NCBI GenBank assembly: GCA_025769875.1
Contig: JAGFNK010000816.1
Coordinates: forward strand, 1-21,010
Origin: Russula earlei
Taxonomy: Eukaryota; Basidiomycota; Agaricomycetes; Russulales; Russulaceae
Direction of reading: 5' to 3'
DNA length: 21,010 nt
The position numbers and the translations under genes are program-made. Shown in pieces: positions 8,218 through 16,063 of the stretch (positions within the stretch are counted from its first letter, which is position 1; every line of letters begins with the position of its first letter). Below the pieces are notes generated by a model. It did not search any database. It was given only the letters and a program-made list of their open reading frames with translations, and was not told where the DNA came from.

Positions 8218-9599
8218 TCAACTTAGGTGAGTCCCTGCGTGATGACGCAGGCCTTGCATTTTTAGTTTTTGTGGTTTGACCCCCTCTTTATTAGGAAGGT
8301 CTCTTCGCTTCCCCGCTGCGTCTCCGTTCTGCGGGCGTGGCACACTTTTGAGAATGCCCGTGTTTTCGGACACGCATTTCTCTTTGTTGCACGCCTTTGC
8401 CCATTTGGTAGAATCTGCATGGGTTGTCGCCTCAGCATAGGACTTGGGGTTAATGGCTACATCTTTGTGTGCCACGTTTCCCTGCTCGGTATGTTTCATT
8501 TGGTGCTCATGTGAGATGGGGAAATGGTGAGCGTCCTTGTCATGGACGGGTGTGTGAGTGGCACATTTTGGGTGCATTTCAGGTTGTGAGGAAGCTTGGT
8601 CCTCAGGTGCGTTGTTATCGCGTTGCAGCTGTGTGTCTTGCGGTTTGGCATGTGATGCCTTTTCCGCTTCTCCTTCATTCGGCTCCTCCGCTTCGTTGCC
8701 TTGGTCAGGTGTGAGCGCGCGTGTGATGCGCTTTGGTGGTCCCGTGGCGGATTGCGCAGGTGAGTCTTCTGCCTTGTGAATTGTGAGCTGACTTTGTGGT
8801 GTTTCAGGCTGAGCAGGTGGAATCGCATCCACTATGACGCCCTGTGGTTCGGTGTGCAGTGCCTGCTCCATGTTGTCCACCTGTTTCAGGCTGAGCGGGC
8901 AGGGGCTCCTCTGCTCTGATGCCTTGCAGCTTCGTGTGTGGTGGCTGTTCCGCATTGTCTGCTGGTTCCGCTTTCGCTGCTCCCTCAACTTTGCTCTCAT
9001 TTCCCCTTTTTTGACTCTTTCGACTGCGTCGTCGAATTCAAGGATCACGCACTCGATGCGCAATGTGGGGCCCCCTTCATCGGATATGACGGCATAGGGT
9101 TGAAGGGTGTGGGGGGTGGGGAGATGTGCAGGCTTGTATGCCTGCTGGTGATATGCATGGCCTGGGAACGTGTGCACCAGCAACCTTCGGGTCAGCGTGG
9201 TGGGTCTCTTCTCCAGGGTGTGTGCAGACACACATGTTGCGAGGACTTGCAACTGAGAGGAGTTGGGATTGTTCCTGCTCCTTGCCTCTTCAAGTATCAG
9301 ATTGTCCGAGGCACGCATGAGTAGGTTTGCATCAGCATGCATCACCCGGACCCTATCAAGAGGTGTCCAGGTTGTGCGTTCTGCGACGTTGGTGGGTTTG
9401 CCCCCTTCATGTAATTGGAGGGTCTTTGGACATTGGCTGGTCGTGGGCTCAATGTGCACGGTGTACAGTTGGGGGTGCTGGGGCGCTTTCAACTTGCGCT
9501 TCAGCCCACCAATGTGTTCCCACGGTTTATCATCTGTCCGGGTCACAACCTGTTCGGAGCATGTGTCTGAGGAGGCCCGGAAGATCGTCATGCACATGG
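8218..9599 (-). pseudogene. pol: Copia-1 integrase-RT linker, long open remnant
   Basis: A minus-strand frame is open for about 460 codons here, and extends to 9723 only because it reads on into the gypsy 5' LTR. Near its right side, PWEHIGGLKRKL...YTVHIEP resembles the copia integrase end (PYEVL...AYVHIPE, as in copia-2 at 20884-20964). Near its left side, SYAEATTHADSTKWAKACNK followed by ENTGILKSVPRP matches the conserved segment just before copia RT. The middle is hydrophilic, low in conserved motifs, and I cannot assign it. The stop at 8218-8220 precedes the shifted RT frame. It is a transposon relic, not a host gene. Confidence 0.65.
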
Positions 9600-10188
9600 T
9601 GTTACCGAGTGGTTTGGGGTCCGGAAGATGCCGGAACACCTGAACTATGGACTGCACCGTTTGCATTATGCGTGCGTCAGATCTTGACCGTTTATGTTCG
9701 TTGATATCACATTCGGAGCGCATTGATCGTATCTTTCAGAAGATGTACTGAAGAAGCAATGAATAGCATTGCTTCTGTCCCAGATGTTCCTGTACCGCCA
9801 CGTACGTCGATTCCTTGATAGGGGAAGCACTTAATGCTTCCAGCACCGAGATCGTTTACATAGAAGCAACCTCGCTTCTATGAGCCGCCTTTTGCTTCTA
9901 TAGCACCAACCAGTACTACAGTAGCACGAACCTTATCCCTGTAGGGCTATATAAAGCCCCCAGTAGAAACAGTTGAGCCTTAAGCTCGACTTAGTTTGCC
10001 AATCCCAAACAGTTGACTCCTACCCCGTCTGCAGAGCCCCTCTCATCTTGTTGTCATACTCTAGAAGGATCTAACTACTCCTTCCCCTCCACGAGTATTG
10101 CTTGCTTGACTCAAGCATATCTGCATTGGTAGGACGTGCTTATAGACACGACCATTGATCTTATTTAAGGCACTTTGGAGCCTTAACA
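9600..10188 (+). repeat. Gypsy 5' LTR
   Basis: 589 bp with TGTTA/TAACA termini. TATA box at 9948-9955; AAGCTCGACTTA at 9982-9993, the expected transcript start; hairpins TGCTTG/CAAGCA (10103-10117) and CGTG/CACG (about 10136-10151) near the end. The first 124 bases serve as an accidental extension of the minus-strand open frame of copia-1. Confidence 0.95.
9948..9955 (+). promoter_or_regulatory. TATA box of the gypsy 5' LTR
   Basis: TATATAAA, flanked by GGGC and GCCC; the same box lies at 18012-18019 in the 3' LTR. It is 27 bp upstream of the AAGCTCGACTTA motif that pairs with the primer site, consistent with initiation at or near 9982. Confidence 0.75.
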
Positions 10189-10200
10189 TAAGTCGAGCTT
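10189..10200 (+). promoter_or_regulatory. Self-priming primer binding site
   Basis: TAAGTCGAGCTT lies directly after the 5' LTR and is the perfect reverse complement of AAGCTCGACTTA at 9982-9993 (and 18047-18058). It lacks the TGG expected for a tRNA 3'-end primer site. Tf1 and related fungal chromoviruses prime reverse transcription with the 5' end of their own mRNA in this way (family knowledge); that this element does so is inferred. Confidence 0.75.
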
Positions 10201-10550
10201 CTATCACAGACATCGCTGTGAAAGCGAACCAGAAATAGGCAGGAAGCCTAAAGACTAGGATCTAGTCATCATACGGTCAGCAACCTACGCTGAAGTAGTC
10301 AAGGGGGAGAATCTATACAGACCTCTCCACGACAAGAAGAAGGTGTACTACGTGACTCTCGACGAGCAGCACGGTTGGACACACGCATACTTCTGTAAAG
10401 ACCCCTACTGTCATTGGCATAGACAGTGGTAAGAGGGCAGACAAGTCCCGACTCCCTAGGAAAGGCAGTGGCGAGTGGACAAACTGGAAATCGAAGGAGA
10501 ACATAGCATACGCGTAAAGTTCAACCAGAAATCAAAGCAAGGAACCAAAT

Positions 10551-11096
10551 TTGGTTGGTTCAAAGCTAGAGAGAGGGACGATCTACCCTCAGGAATCAAA
10601 GGGAACTGCCATCTGGTGTTGGGCAGACCAGGAAGGGCCTAACAGATACGAGGTCCGATACAAAGGAAGCTACCTTCCTTGTGAATACATCAACGATCAG
10701 TGGTACTTTGTTGATTACCACAAAGGACGTCCCTACGCAGGAGAGGACGAAGACATCGACGAATATAAGGTCCTAGGTTTAGGAACCAAGACAGATCCTT
10801 ATACTACTCATTGGGAACCCAGAGACCCAGTAGTAGACGACCCAGCTCCATTGATACAAAAGTCATCAAGTGGAGAAACAGAACAGTCGGACCCTCCGAC
10901 TACAGATCAGAAAGCAGAAGCACCAGAAGTATTGGAGCTAGCTGAAAGACTAGAGCAGACAGTACACGTCTCGCCTATTGAACCAACAATCGTTGAAGAG
11001 CCAGAAGAATCAGTCGAAATGGCTACCATTGCAGCAACGCAGACAGCCACCATTGCCACCCAGACAGCAGGTGGAAGAAGCAGGGCCCACCATTAG
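10551..11096 (+). CDS. gag: Gag N-terminal open segment (fragment)
   Basis: A 181-codon open segment of the broken gag, opening at TTG rather than ATG, so the start is an ORF edge and not a real initiation codon. It contains a compact Trp/Tyr-rich block (IWCWADQEGPNRYEVRY, YINDQWYFVDYHKG) and then an acidic Glu/Pro/Thr-rich stretch. It closes at consecutive stops 11094-11102, where a neighbouring frame carries on into the Pro/Gly-rich spacer. Confidence 0.55.
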   Translation: MVGSKLERGTIYPQESKGTAIWCWADQEGPNRYEVRYKGSYLPCEYINDQWYFVDYHKGRPYAGEDEDIDEYKVLGLGTKTDPYTTHWEPRDPVVDDPAPLIQKSSSGETEQSDPPTTDQKAEAPEVLELAERLEQTVHVSPIEPTIVEEPEESVEMATIAATQTATIATQTAGGRSRAHH

Positions 11097-11490
11097 TAGT
11101 AAACCCTGGAGGAGGTCCACCTGGAGCAGGAGGACCACCTGGAGGTGGAGGAGTCCCCTTCGGACCTGGAGGTCCAACCAGGAGGAGGCCCCAGGAGGAG
11201 GCCCACCCGGAGGAGGCCCTCCAGCAGGGGGACCACCAGCAGCACCTCCTGTAGGACCAGGAGCGAATCTGGCACCTCAAGCCGGCACCAGGCCCCCATG
11301 GGGGCAACTGGATCTCTAAAAGGAGACCCTCCTGAAGTCTTCAAAGGAGACAGGAAAAAGACGAAGTACTTTGTCCAGGATTTCAATCTATGGAATCTGC
11401 TCAACAGCGACAACCCGACCATGACTATTCCAATGAAGCGAGTAGCCCTAGCTCTCACCTACATCAAAGGAGAGAAAGGTACATGAATGG

Positions 11491-12318
11491 GTGGTCAATC
11501 AAACGAACCTGGTAGAAGCAAAAAGAAATGGGGACCCGCCGTCTCCTTATGCACCAGTGCAGCTAGATCCAACTGACATGCTCTTTTGGACCGAATTTGT
11601 GGATGACTTCTTCAGAGAATTCAAAGACACCACAGAGCCTGAAGACGCTTTCATGGAGCTACAACAATTGTCCATGTCTAAAGCAGCATCGCTGGATGAC
11701 TATACCAGCAAATTCCTTGTTCTGCTCAGTAAAGCAGGATGGGACCAGAATTCACCAGGAGCAGTAGAAGCCTACAAGGCTGGCCTAATCACCTGGCTGG
11801 TGCGACGAATCTACAATCGACCAGTCAGAGATATACCTGCCATCAATGATCTACGAGCATGGATCAATGCTGCTAGGGAAGAACAGGCCAGAGACCAGCT
11901 CATGAAAGCCAATATTGGATCTGGAGGTGGATCGTTGACCACCAGGGAAAATCGCATGAAATCCCTACAGGCTGGGAAAAGGCGAAACCAAAGAGATCCG
12001 AATGCAATGGAAGTGGACTCAGTATCCACTGATGCAGCAAGGACCAAGCGACGTCCTCCTCTGACAGAGGAAAAGAAGAAACTGCTAGCAGAAGGGAAAT
12101 GCTTCATCTGCAAGAAAGCAGGACATATCAGTCGGAACTGTCCTGACAAGGACAGAGTCAAGAAGAAATCAAGTAACCCAAGGGACAAAGGGAAAGCTCG
12201 AGCTCTGGAAACAGAGAAGGAGGACGACTCAGGGGACAGTGGAAATGAAAGCACTGTCTCTGGCGATCTACATCTCCTCCTCCTACCTATAACAAGAGCT
12301 CCTCCTCGGCGTCCATAA
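11491..12318 (+). CDS. gag: Gag core and CCHC nucleocapsid, open segment
   Basis: This 275-codon segment has the second half of a retrotransposon Gag core (FWTEFVDDFFREF, then LDDYTSKFLVLLSKAGW) and a zinc knuckle CFICKKAGHISRNC with Cys204, Cys207, His212 and Cys217. The first half of the core (YFVQDFNLWNLLNS...) lies in another frame at 11340-11478, joined by a one-base shift at the poly-A/G run. The true C-terminus is in yet another frame, ending at 12379. Capsid assembly and RNA packaging in virus-like particles is the family role. Confidence 0.75.
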   Translation: MVNQTNLVEAKRNGDPPSPYAPVQLDPTDMLFWTEFVDDFFREFKDTTEPEDAFMELQQLSMSKAASLDDYTSKFLVLLSKAGWDQNSPGAVEAYKAGLITWLVRRIYNRPVRDIPAINDLRAWINAAREEQARDQLMKANIGSGGGSLTTRENRMKSLQAGKRRNQRDPNAMEVDSVSTDAARTKRRPPLTEEKKKLLAEGKCFICKKAGHISRNCPDKDRVKKKSSNPRDKGKARALETEKEDDSGDSGNESTVSGDLHLLLLPITRAPPRRP

Positions 12319-12418
12319 AGAAGATGTCCACCAAACAGAAGGAGGACTTGTTGGAAGAACTGATGGAACAGGGTTTTTAGGAACACCTAAGTCGACGGCC
12401 TGGCTTAGGAAGAATAGT

Positions 12419-15400
12419 GTGTTGCAAGTGTACATTAGAAGACTGAATGCTATGAATATTCCGTTCACTTTCGTCACTGCACACACAACGGCCGAGGAAT
12501 CTGCTCTACTGGACAGTGGAGCAACAGAGAACTTCATCGATCACTCAGCTTGGAAAAGACTGAAGATTGGGAAACAAGAACTACATGAACCCATGGTAGT
12601 ACGAAATGTCGACGGAACCCAGAATAAGCAAGGGGAACTCACCCATTACTGCTGGCTTCGCGTCCGATACAAGGAGAAGGAGAGCTTGCAAAGGTTCTAT
12701 CTCACAGATTTAGGAACGGATCGGGTCATCCTGGGATATCCCTTCCTATATGAATTCGACCCCACCATCAACTGGAAGAAAGGACAGCTGATGGAAGGAA
12801 CGGTACAGATTGAGACTGCTCGATACAAGTACCTGGATCTCTATGTCGCAAAACTCCAAAAGCGAGCAAGAGATGAAAACCGACAATTGAAGAAAGGGGA
12901 AGCCATTTACCTACAAAAGACGACTATTGCTCAGAAGTGGGCCCAGCAGTCGATTAAACCACAGGAAGGAGAGGATCCCCTTGCCAATGTTCCAAAGCAA
13001 TTCCACCGCTTTGCAGATGTCTTCTCAGAAGAGAAGTCCCAGAGGTTCCCACCACCAAGGGAACCAGACATGCAGATAGAGCTGTTACCTGACGCACCAA
13101 AGGAACTAAACTGCAAAGTGTACCCCCTTACACGAGATGAGCGAGAATACCTCAAGAAATTCCTAGCTGATGAAGTAGAGAAGCGATACATCACTCCAGG
13201 TCCATCCAGCTACACATCTCCAGTGTTCTTCATTGGCAAGAAGGACAGCAAGGAGAAGAGGATCATTGTAGACTATCGACGACTAAATCAGTGGACCAGA
13301 CGAGACAATGAACCTTTACCACATCTGGAACAAGAGGTGGAAAGACTCCGAGGGAAAAAGGTCTTCTCCAAATTCGATATACGATGGGGATACAATAATG
13401 TGCGACTGGCAGAAGGAGATCGCTGGAAGGCAGCCTTCAAGACGCCATATGGAACCTACCTGCCCAACGTCATGTATTTTGGGCTCAAGAACGCACCAGC
13501 CTTCTTTACTAGGCTGATGAGAAGAGACTTCGGTGACTGGCTGGACCGATGGGCAGAATACACGGTCAACTATCTGGATGACTTTGGAATTGCCACGGGG
13601 GACAGTCCTGAACAACTAGAAATCCATGAGCAATGTGTCAACGAACTACTCACGCTGATGCAGAAGAAGTCATACTTCCTGAAACCCCAGAAGTGCCAGT
13701 TCATGGTGCGAAAACTAACCATGCTAGGATGGGACATAGACGAAGGGAAGATGAAGATTGAGGCCTCCAAAGTCCGAGGAATCACGGACTGGCCTCGGGA
13801 AATCAAGGACGTACACGAAGTGCGCAAAGTCATGGGAGTCCTCAGTTACAATAGGGCTTTCATTCGAGGATTCAGTCAGATTGCTCGACCCATTATTGCC
13901 TTGACAAAGAAAGGGGTGCCATTTGAATGGACCCAAGAATGCAAAGATGCTCTGGAACGACTTATCCAGATAGTATCTTCTGACCCTGTCCTGCTCCATC
14001 CTGATGAGGAGCGACCCTTTGAACTGGAAGTAGACGCGTCCAATTATGCCATTGGAGCAGTATTATTCCAGAAGGACGAACAAGGAAAGAGGAGGCCAAT
14101 AGGTTACTTCTCAGCAGCCTTGAAACAAGCAGAGAAGAACTACGACATATGGGACAAAGAGTTCTTAGCCATGGTGCGAGCCTTGAAACACTGGCGACAC
14201 CTACTCATGGGAGCAAAGCATAAGGTGGTGGTTTATACAGACCATGCGAACCTGTTGCATTACCGACACCCTCAGCGAATAAATGGTCGAGTGGCAAGAT
14301 ACATTACCTTCTTGGCGGACTTCGACTTAGAATTGAAACATCAGGCAGGGGCAAGGAATAAAGCAGATGCCCTGTCAAGGAGACCTGACCTTGACGATGG
14401 ACAAGGGGATAAAGAAGAAGTGGTCGCGCTACCTGACCATCTTTTTATTCGAGTAATGCACACTACTGCATTGGAAGAACGGATAAAGAACCAACAAGGG
14501 GAAGAAAGACACCGATTAAAGTTACTTGATTGGGTACAGAGACACCGACTGGAGAAGCGACATAACTTATGGTGGAAGAATGAAGCCTTGGTGGTTACAG
14601 GTGACGAAGGAACCCACAGGACGTTACTGGAACAGTATCATGACAGTCCCACAGCAGGACACCCAGGAAAAGCTAAAACATTACTGGGAATGATGCGATA
14701 CTACTGGTGGCCCACCATAAGACGCTTTGTCGATCGATATGTGGAAGGATGCGCAATTTGCCAAAGTAACAAGTCAAACACTCATCCAAATCGACCTCCC
14801 TTGTATCCCATTCCACCAGAAGAAGGGGCTACTCCCTTCTCGACTGTCAGCATGGACTTTGTGGTCAAATTGCCAAAGTCGAAAGGATACGACAGTATAT
14901 TGACTGTCACTGACCACGATTGTACTAAAGGCGTCATCTTGCTTCCTTGCAAAGAAGAAATGGACGCAGAAGAGCTAGCACAGCTCTACAAGGACAGAAT
15001 ATTCCCATTTGTGGGAGTACCAAGCAAGATCATATCCGATCGAGATAAACTAATAAGTTCCAAGTTCATTAGGGAACTTTGCGACCAGCTGCATATCAAA
15101 CAGAATATCAGCACTGCCTACCATCCCCAGACAGATGGACAATCAGAAAGAACGAATCAGACGATGGAAACATCGCTAAGAATCTTTTGCAACCACCAAC
15201 AAGATGATTGGGTGGATTGGCTGCCTCTGGTGCAATACACGATGAATTCTAACGTTTCAGAGACAACCAGACAATCCCCTTTCTTCTTATGGATGGGCTT
15301 TACGCCCAAGGCACACCAGCCAAATCGGGGAAGCAAGATACCAAGAATAGACAATTGGAAAGTCCGGATCCAGGAAGCGAGATCACAGGCACAAGAAGCG

Positions 15401-16063
15401 ATGAAGATCGCTTCCCTAATGTGGAAGCGAAGAAGTAGTTTCCAACCTTATCAGAAAGGAGAAAGGGTATGGCTCGACAGCACCAACCTAAAAACGACAC
15501 ATCCTACAGTGAAACTACGCCCAAAACGATATGGGCCCTTTGAAATCACGGAGGTGATTAGTCCGGTGACATACAGATTGGATCTCCCTAGCCGCTGGAG
15601 GATCCATAACGCGTTTCATGCCTCCTTATTGACACCTTACAAGGAAACCGAGGAGCATGGGGCCAACTACACCAATCCAGAAGCAGAATTGGTGGAAGGA
15701 GAAGAGGAATATGAAGTAGCAACGATTTTAGGTTCGAGACGAACTGGAAGGAGGAAACAACTGGAGTATCAAGTCCGGTGGGAAGGGTACTCCGAAGCCC
15801 ATGACTCTTGGGAGCCAGTAGAGAACATCAAAGCGTCTAGACTAATAGAGGAATATCACAGAAAGAACCCCATGGCCATACGGGTTATAAAAGTCCAGCG
15901 AAAGATGCCCTCTACTTCCTCATCCCCATATCGTCGCTCACAAATGTCCCAAACTCCCACTAATGAAATCGTTCCCCAATCCGACCTCTCTGGTGTAGAG
16001 GGGCCACTTGAAATCACCACTCCCGATGCTTCCCTTCCTTGCCTTCTTCCAAGGAATGGATGA
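12419..16063 (+). CDS. pol: Gypsy Pol: protease, RT, RNase H, integrase, chromodomain
   Basis: An intact 1,214-codon polyprotein gene. The ORF opens at GTG after TAG 12416-12418; the first ATG is at 12452, so the N-terminus is uncertain (numbering here from 12419). Aspartic protease LLDSGATENF with Asp32. Reverse transcriptase with FDIRWGYNNV (319 on) and YLDD (385-388). RNase H with VDAS (Asp539) and YTDH (Asp608). Integrase with HHCC zinc module (His741, His748, Cys778, Cys781) and catalytic Asp813, Asp874, Glu910, keeping the D-35-E spacing. GPF motif at 1039. Chromodomain at about 1096-1150 (YQVRWEGYSEAHDSWEP), which in chromoviruses directs integration to particular chromatin. All key residues are present. 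A Ser/Pro-rich tail of about 60 residues follows. The stop overlaps the start of ORF3. Confidence 0.97.
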   Translation: MLQVYIRRLNAMNIPFTFVTAHTTAEESALLDSGATENFIDHSAWKRLKIGKQELHEPMVVRNVDGTQNKQGELTHYCWLRVRYKEKESLQRFYLTDLGTDRVILGYPFLYEFDPTINWKKGQLMEGTVQIETARYKYLDLYVAKLQKRARDENRQLKKGEAIYLQKTTIAQKWAQQSIKPQEGEDPLANVPKQFHRFADVFSEEKSQRFPPPREPDMQIELLPDAPKELNCKVYPLTRDEREYLKKFLADEVEKRYITPGPSSYTSPVFFIGKKDSKEKRIIVDYRRLNQWTRRDNEPLPHLEQEVERLRGKKVFSKFDIRWGYNNVRLAEGDRWKAAFKTPYGTYLPNVMYFGLKNAPAFFTRLMRRDFGDWLDRWAEYTVNYLDDFGIATGDSPEQLEIHEQCVNELLTLMQKKSYFLKPQKCQFMVRKLTMLGWDIDEGKMKIEASKVRGITDWPREIKDVHEVRKVMGVLSYNRAFIRGFSQIARPIIALTKKGVPFEWTQECKDALERLIQIVSSDPVLLHPDEERPFELEVDASNYAIGAVLFQKDEQGKRRPIGYFSAALKQAEKNYDIWDKEFLAMVRALKHWRHLLMGAKHKVVVYTDHANLLHYRHPQRINGRVARYITFLADFDLELKHQAGARNKADALSRRPDLDDGQGDKEEVVALPDHLFIRVMHTTALEERIKNQQGEERHRLKLLDWVQRHRLEKRHNLWWKNEALVVTGDEGTHRTLLEQYHDSPTAGHPGKAKTLLGMMRYYWWPTIRRFVDRYVEGCAICQSNKSNTHPNRPPLYPIPPEEGATPFSTVSMDFVVKLPKSKGYDSILTVTDHDCTKGVILLPCKEEMDAEELAQLYKDRIFPFVGVPSKIISDRDKLISSKFIRELCDQLHIKQNISTAYHPQTDGQSERTNQTMETSLRIFCNHQQDDWVDWLPLVQYTMNSNVSETTRQSPFFLWMGFTPKAHQPNRGSKIPRIDNWKVRIQEARSQAQEAMKIASLMWKRRSSFQPYQKGERVWLDSTNLKTTHPTVKLRPKRYGPFEITEVISPVTYRLDLPSRWRIHNAFHASLLTPYKETEEHGANYTNPEAELVEGEEEYEVATILGSRRTGRRKQLEYQVRWEGYSEAHDSWEPVENIKASRLIEEYHRKNPMAIRVIKVQRKMPSTSSSPYRRSQMSQTPTNEIVPQSDLSGVEGPLEITTPDASLPCLLPRNG

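Larger units (their letters stand above)
5434..9599 (-). mobile_element. Copia-1: 5'-truncated, dead Ty1/copia element with two LTRs inserted
   Basis: Read on the minus strand, this element runs from an integrase C-terminus/linker (9599) through RT and RNase H to a polypurine tract and 3' LTR (5679-5434). It is cut off at 9599 by the gypsy 5' LTR; no 5' LTR, Gag, protease or integrase core is present in the window. Solo LTRs B and A2 interrupt RNase H. Motifs for RT (HLNGEL), RNase H (INWTQKKQ, DNQ) and the C-terminal YTPSEEPVA are in copia order, but frames are broken. It is older than both inserted LTRs. Confidence 0.85.
10271..12379 (+). pseudogene. gag: Gypsy gag, broken by frameshifts and stops
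   Basis: The Gag-like coding starts near 10271, where ATA stands in for an ATG before RSATYAEVVKGENLY. In-frame stops occur at 10430-10432 and 10457-10459. The frame then moves near 10570, around the Pro/Gly-rich tract (11090-11290), at about 11478 (one extra G in GAAAGGTACATG) and near 12285. The last segment, SIKKMSTKQKEDLLEELMEQ, ends at TAG 12377-12379 in the same frame as the first open segment. Recognisable parts are a Trp/Tyr-rich N-terminal region, an acidic linker, a Pro/Gly-rich spacer, a capsid-like core and a CCHC knuckle. As it stands no full-length Gag can be made without several frame changes. Confidence 0.8.

Noticed and set aside
7683..9643. Several plus-strand ORFs of 70-157 codons
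   Set aside because: They are antisense to the copia-1 coding relic and show no domain of their own.
10429..10459. GTAAGA...CCCTAG in gag, looking like a 31-nt mini-intron that removes both stops
   Set aside because: Too short for known fungal introns, no clear branch site, and removal shifts the frame into a new stop.
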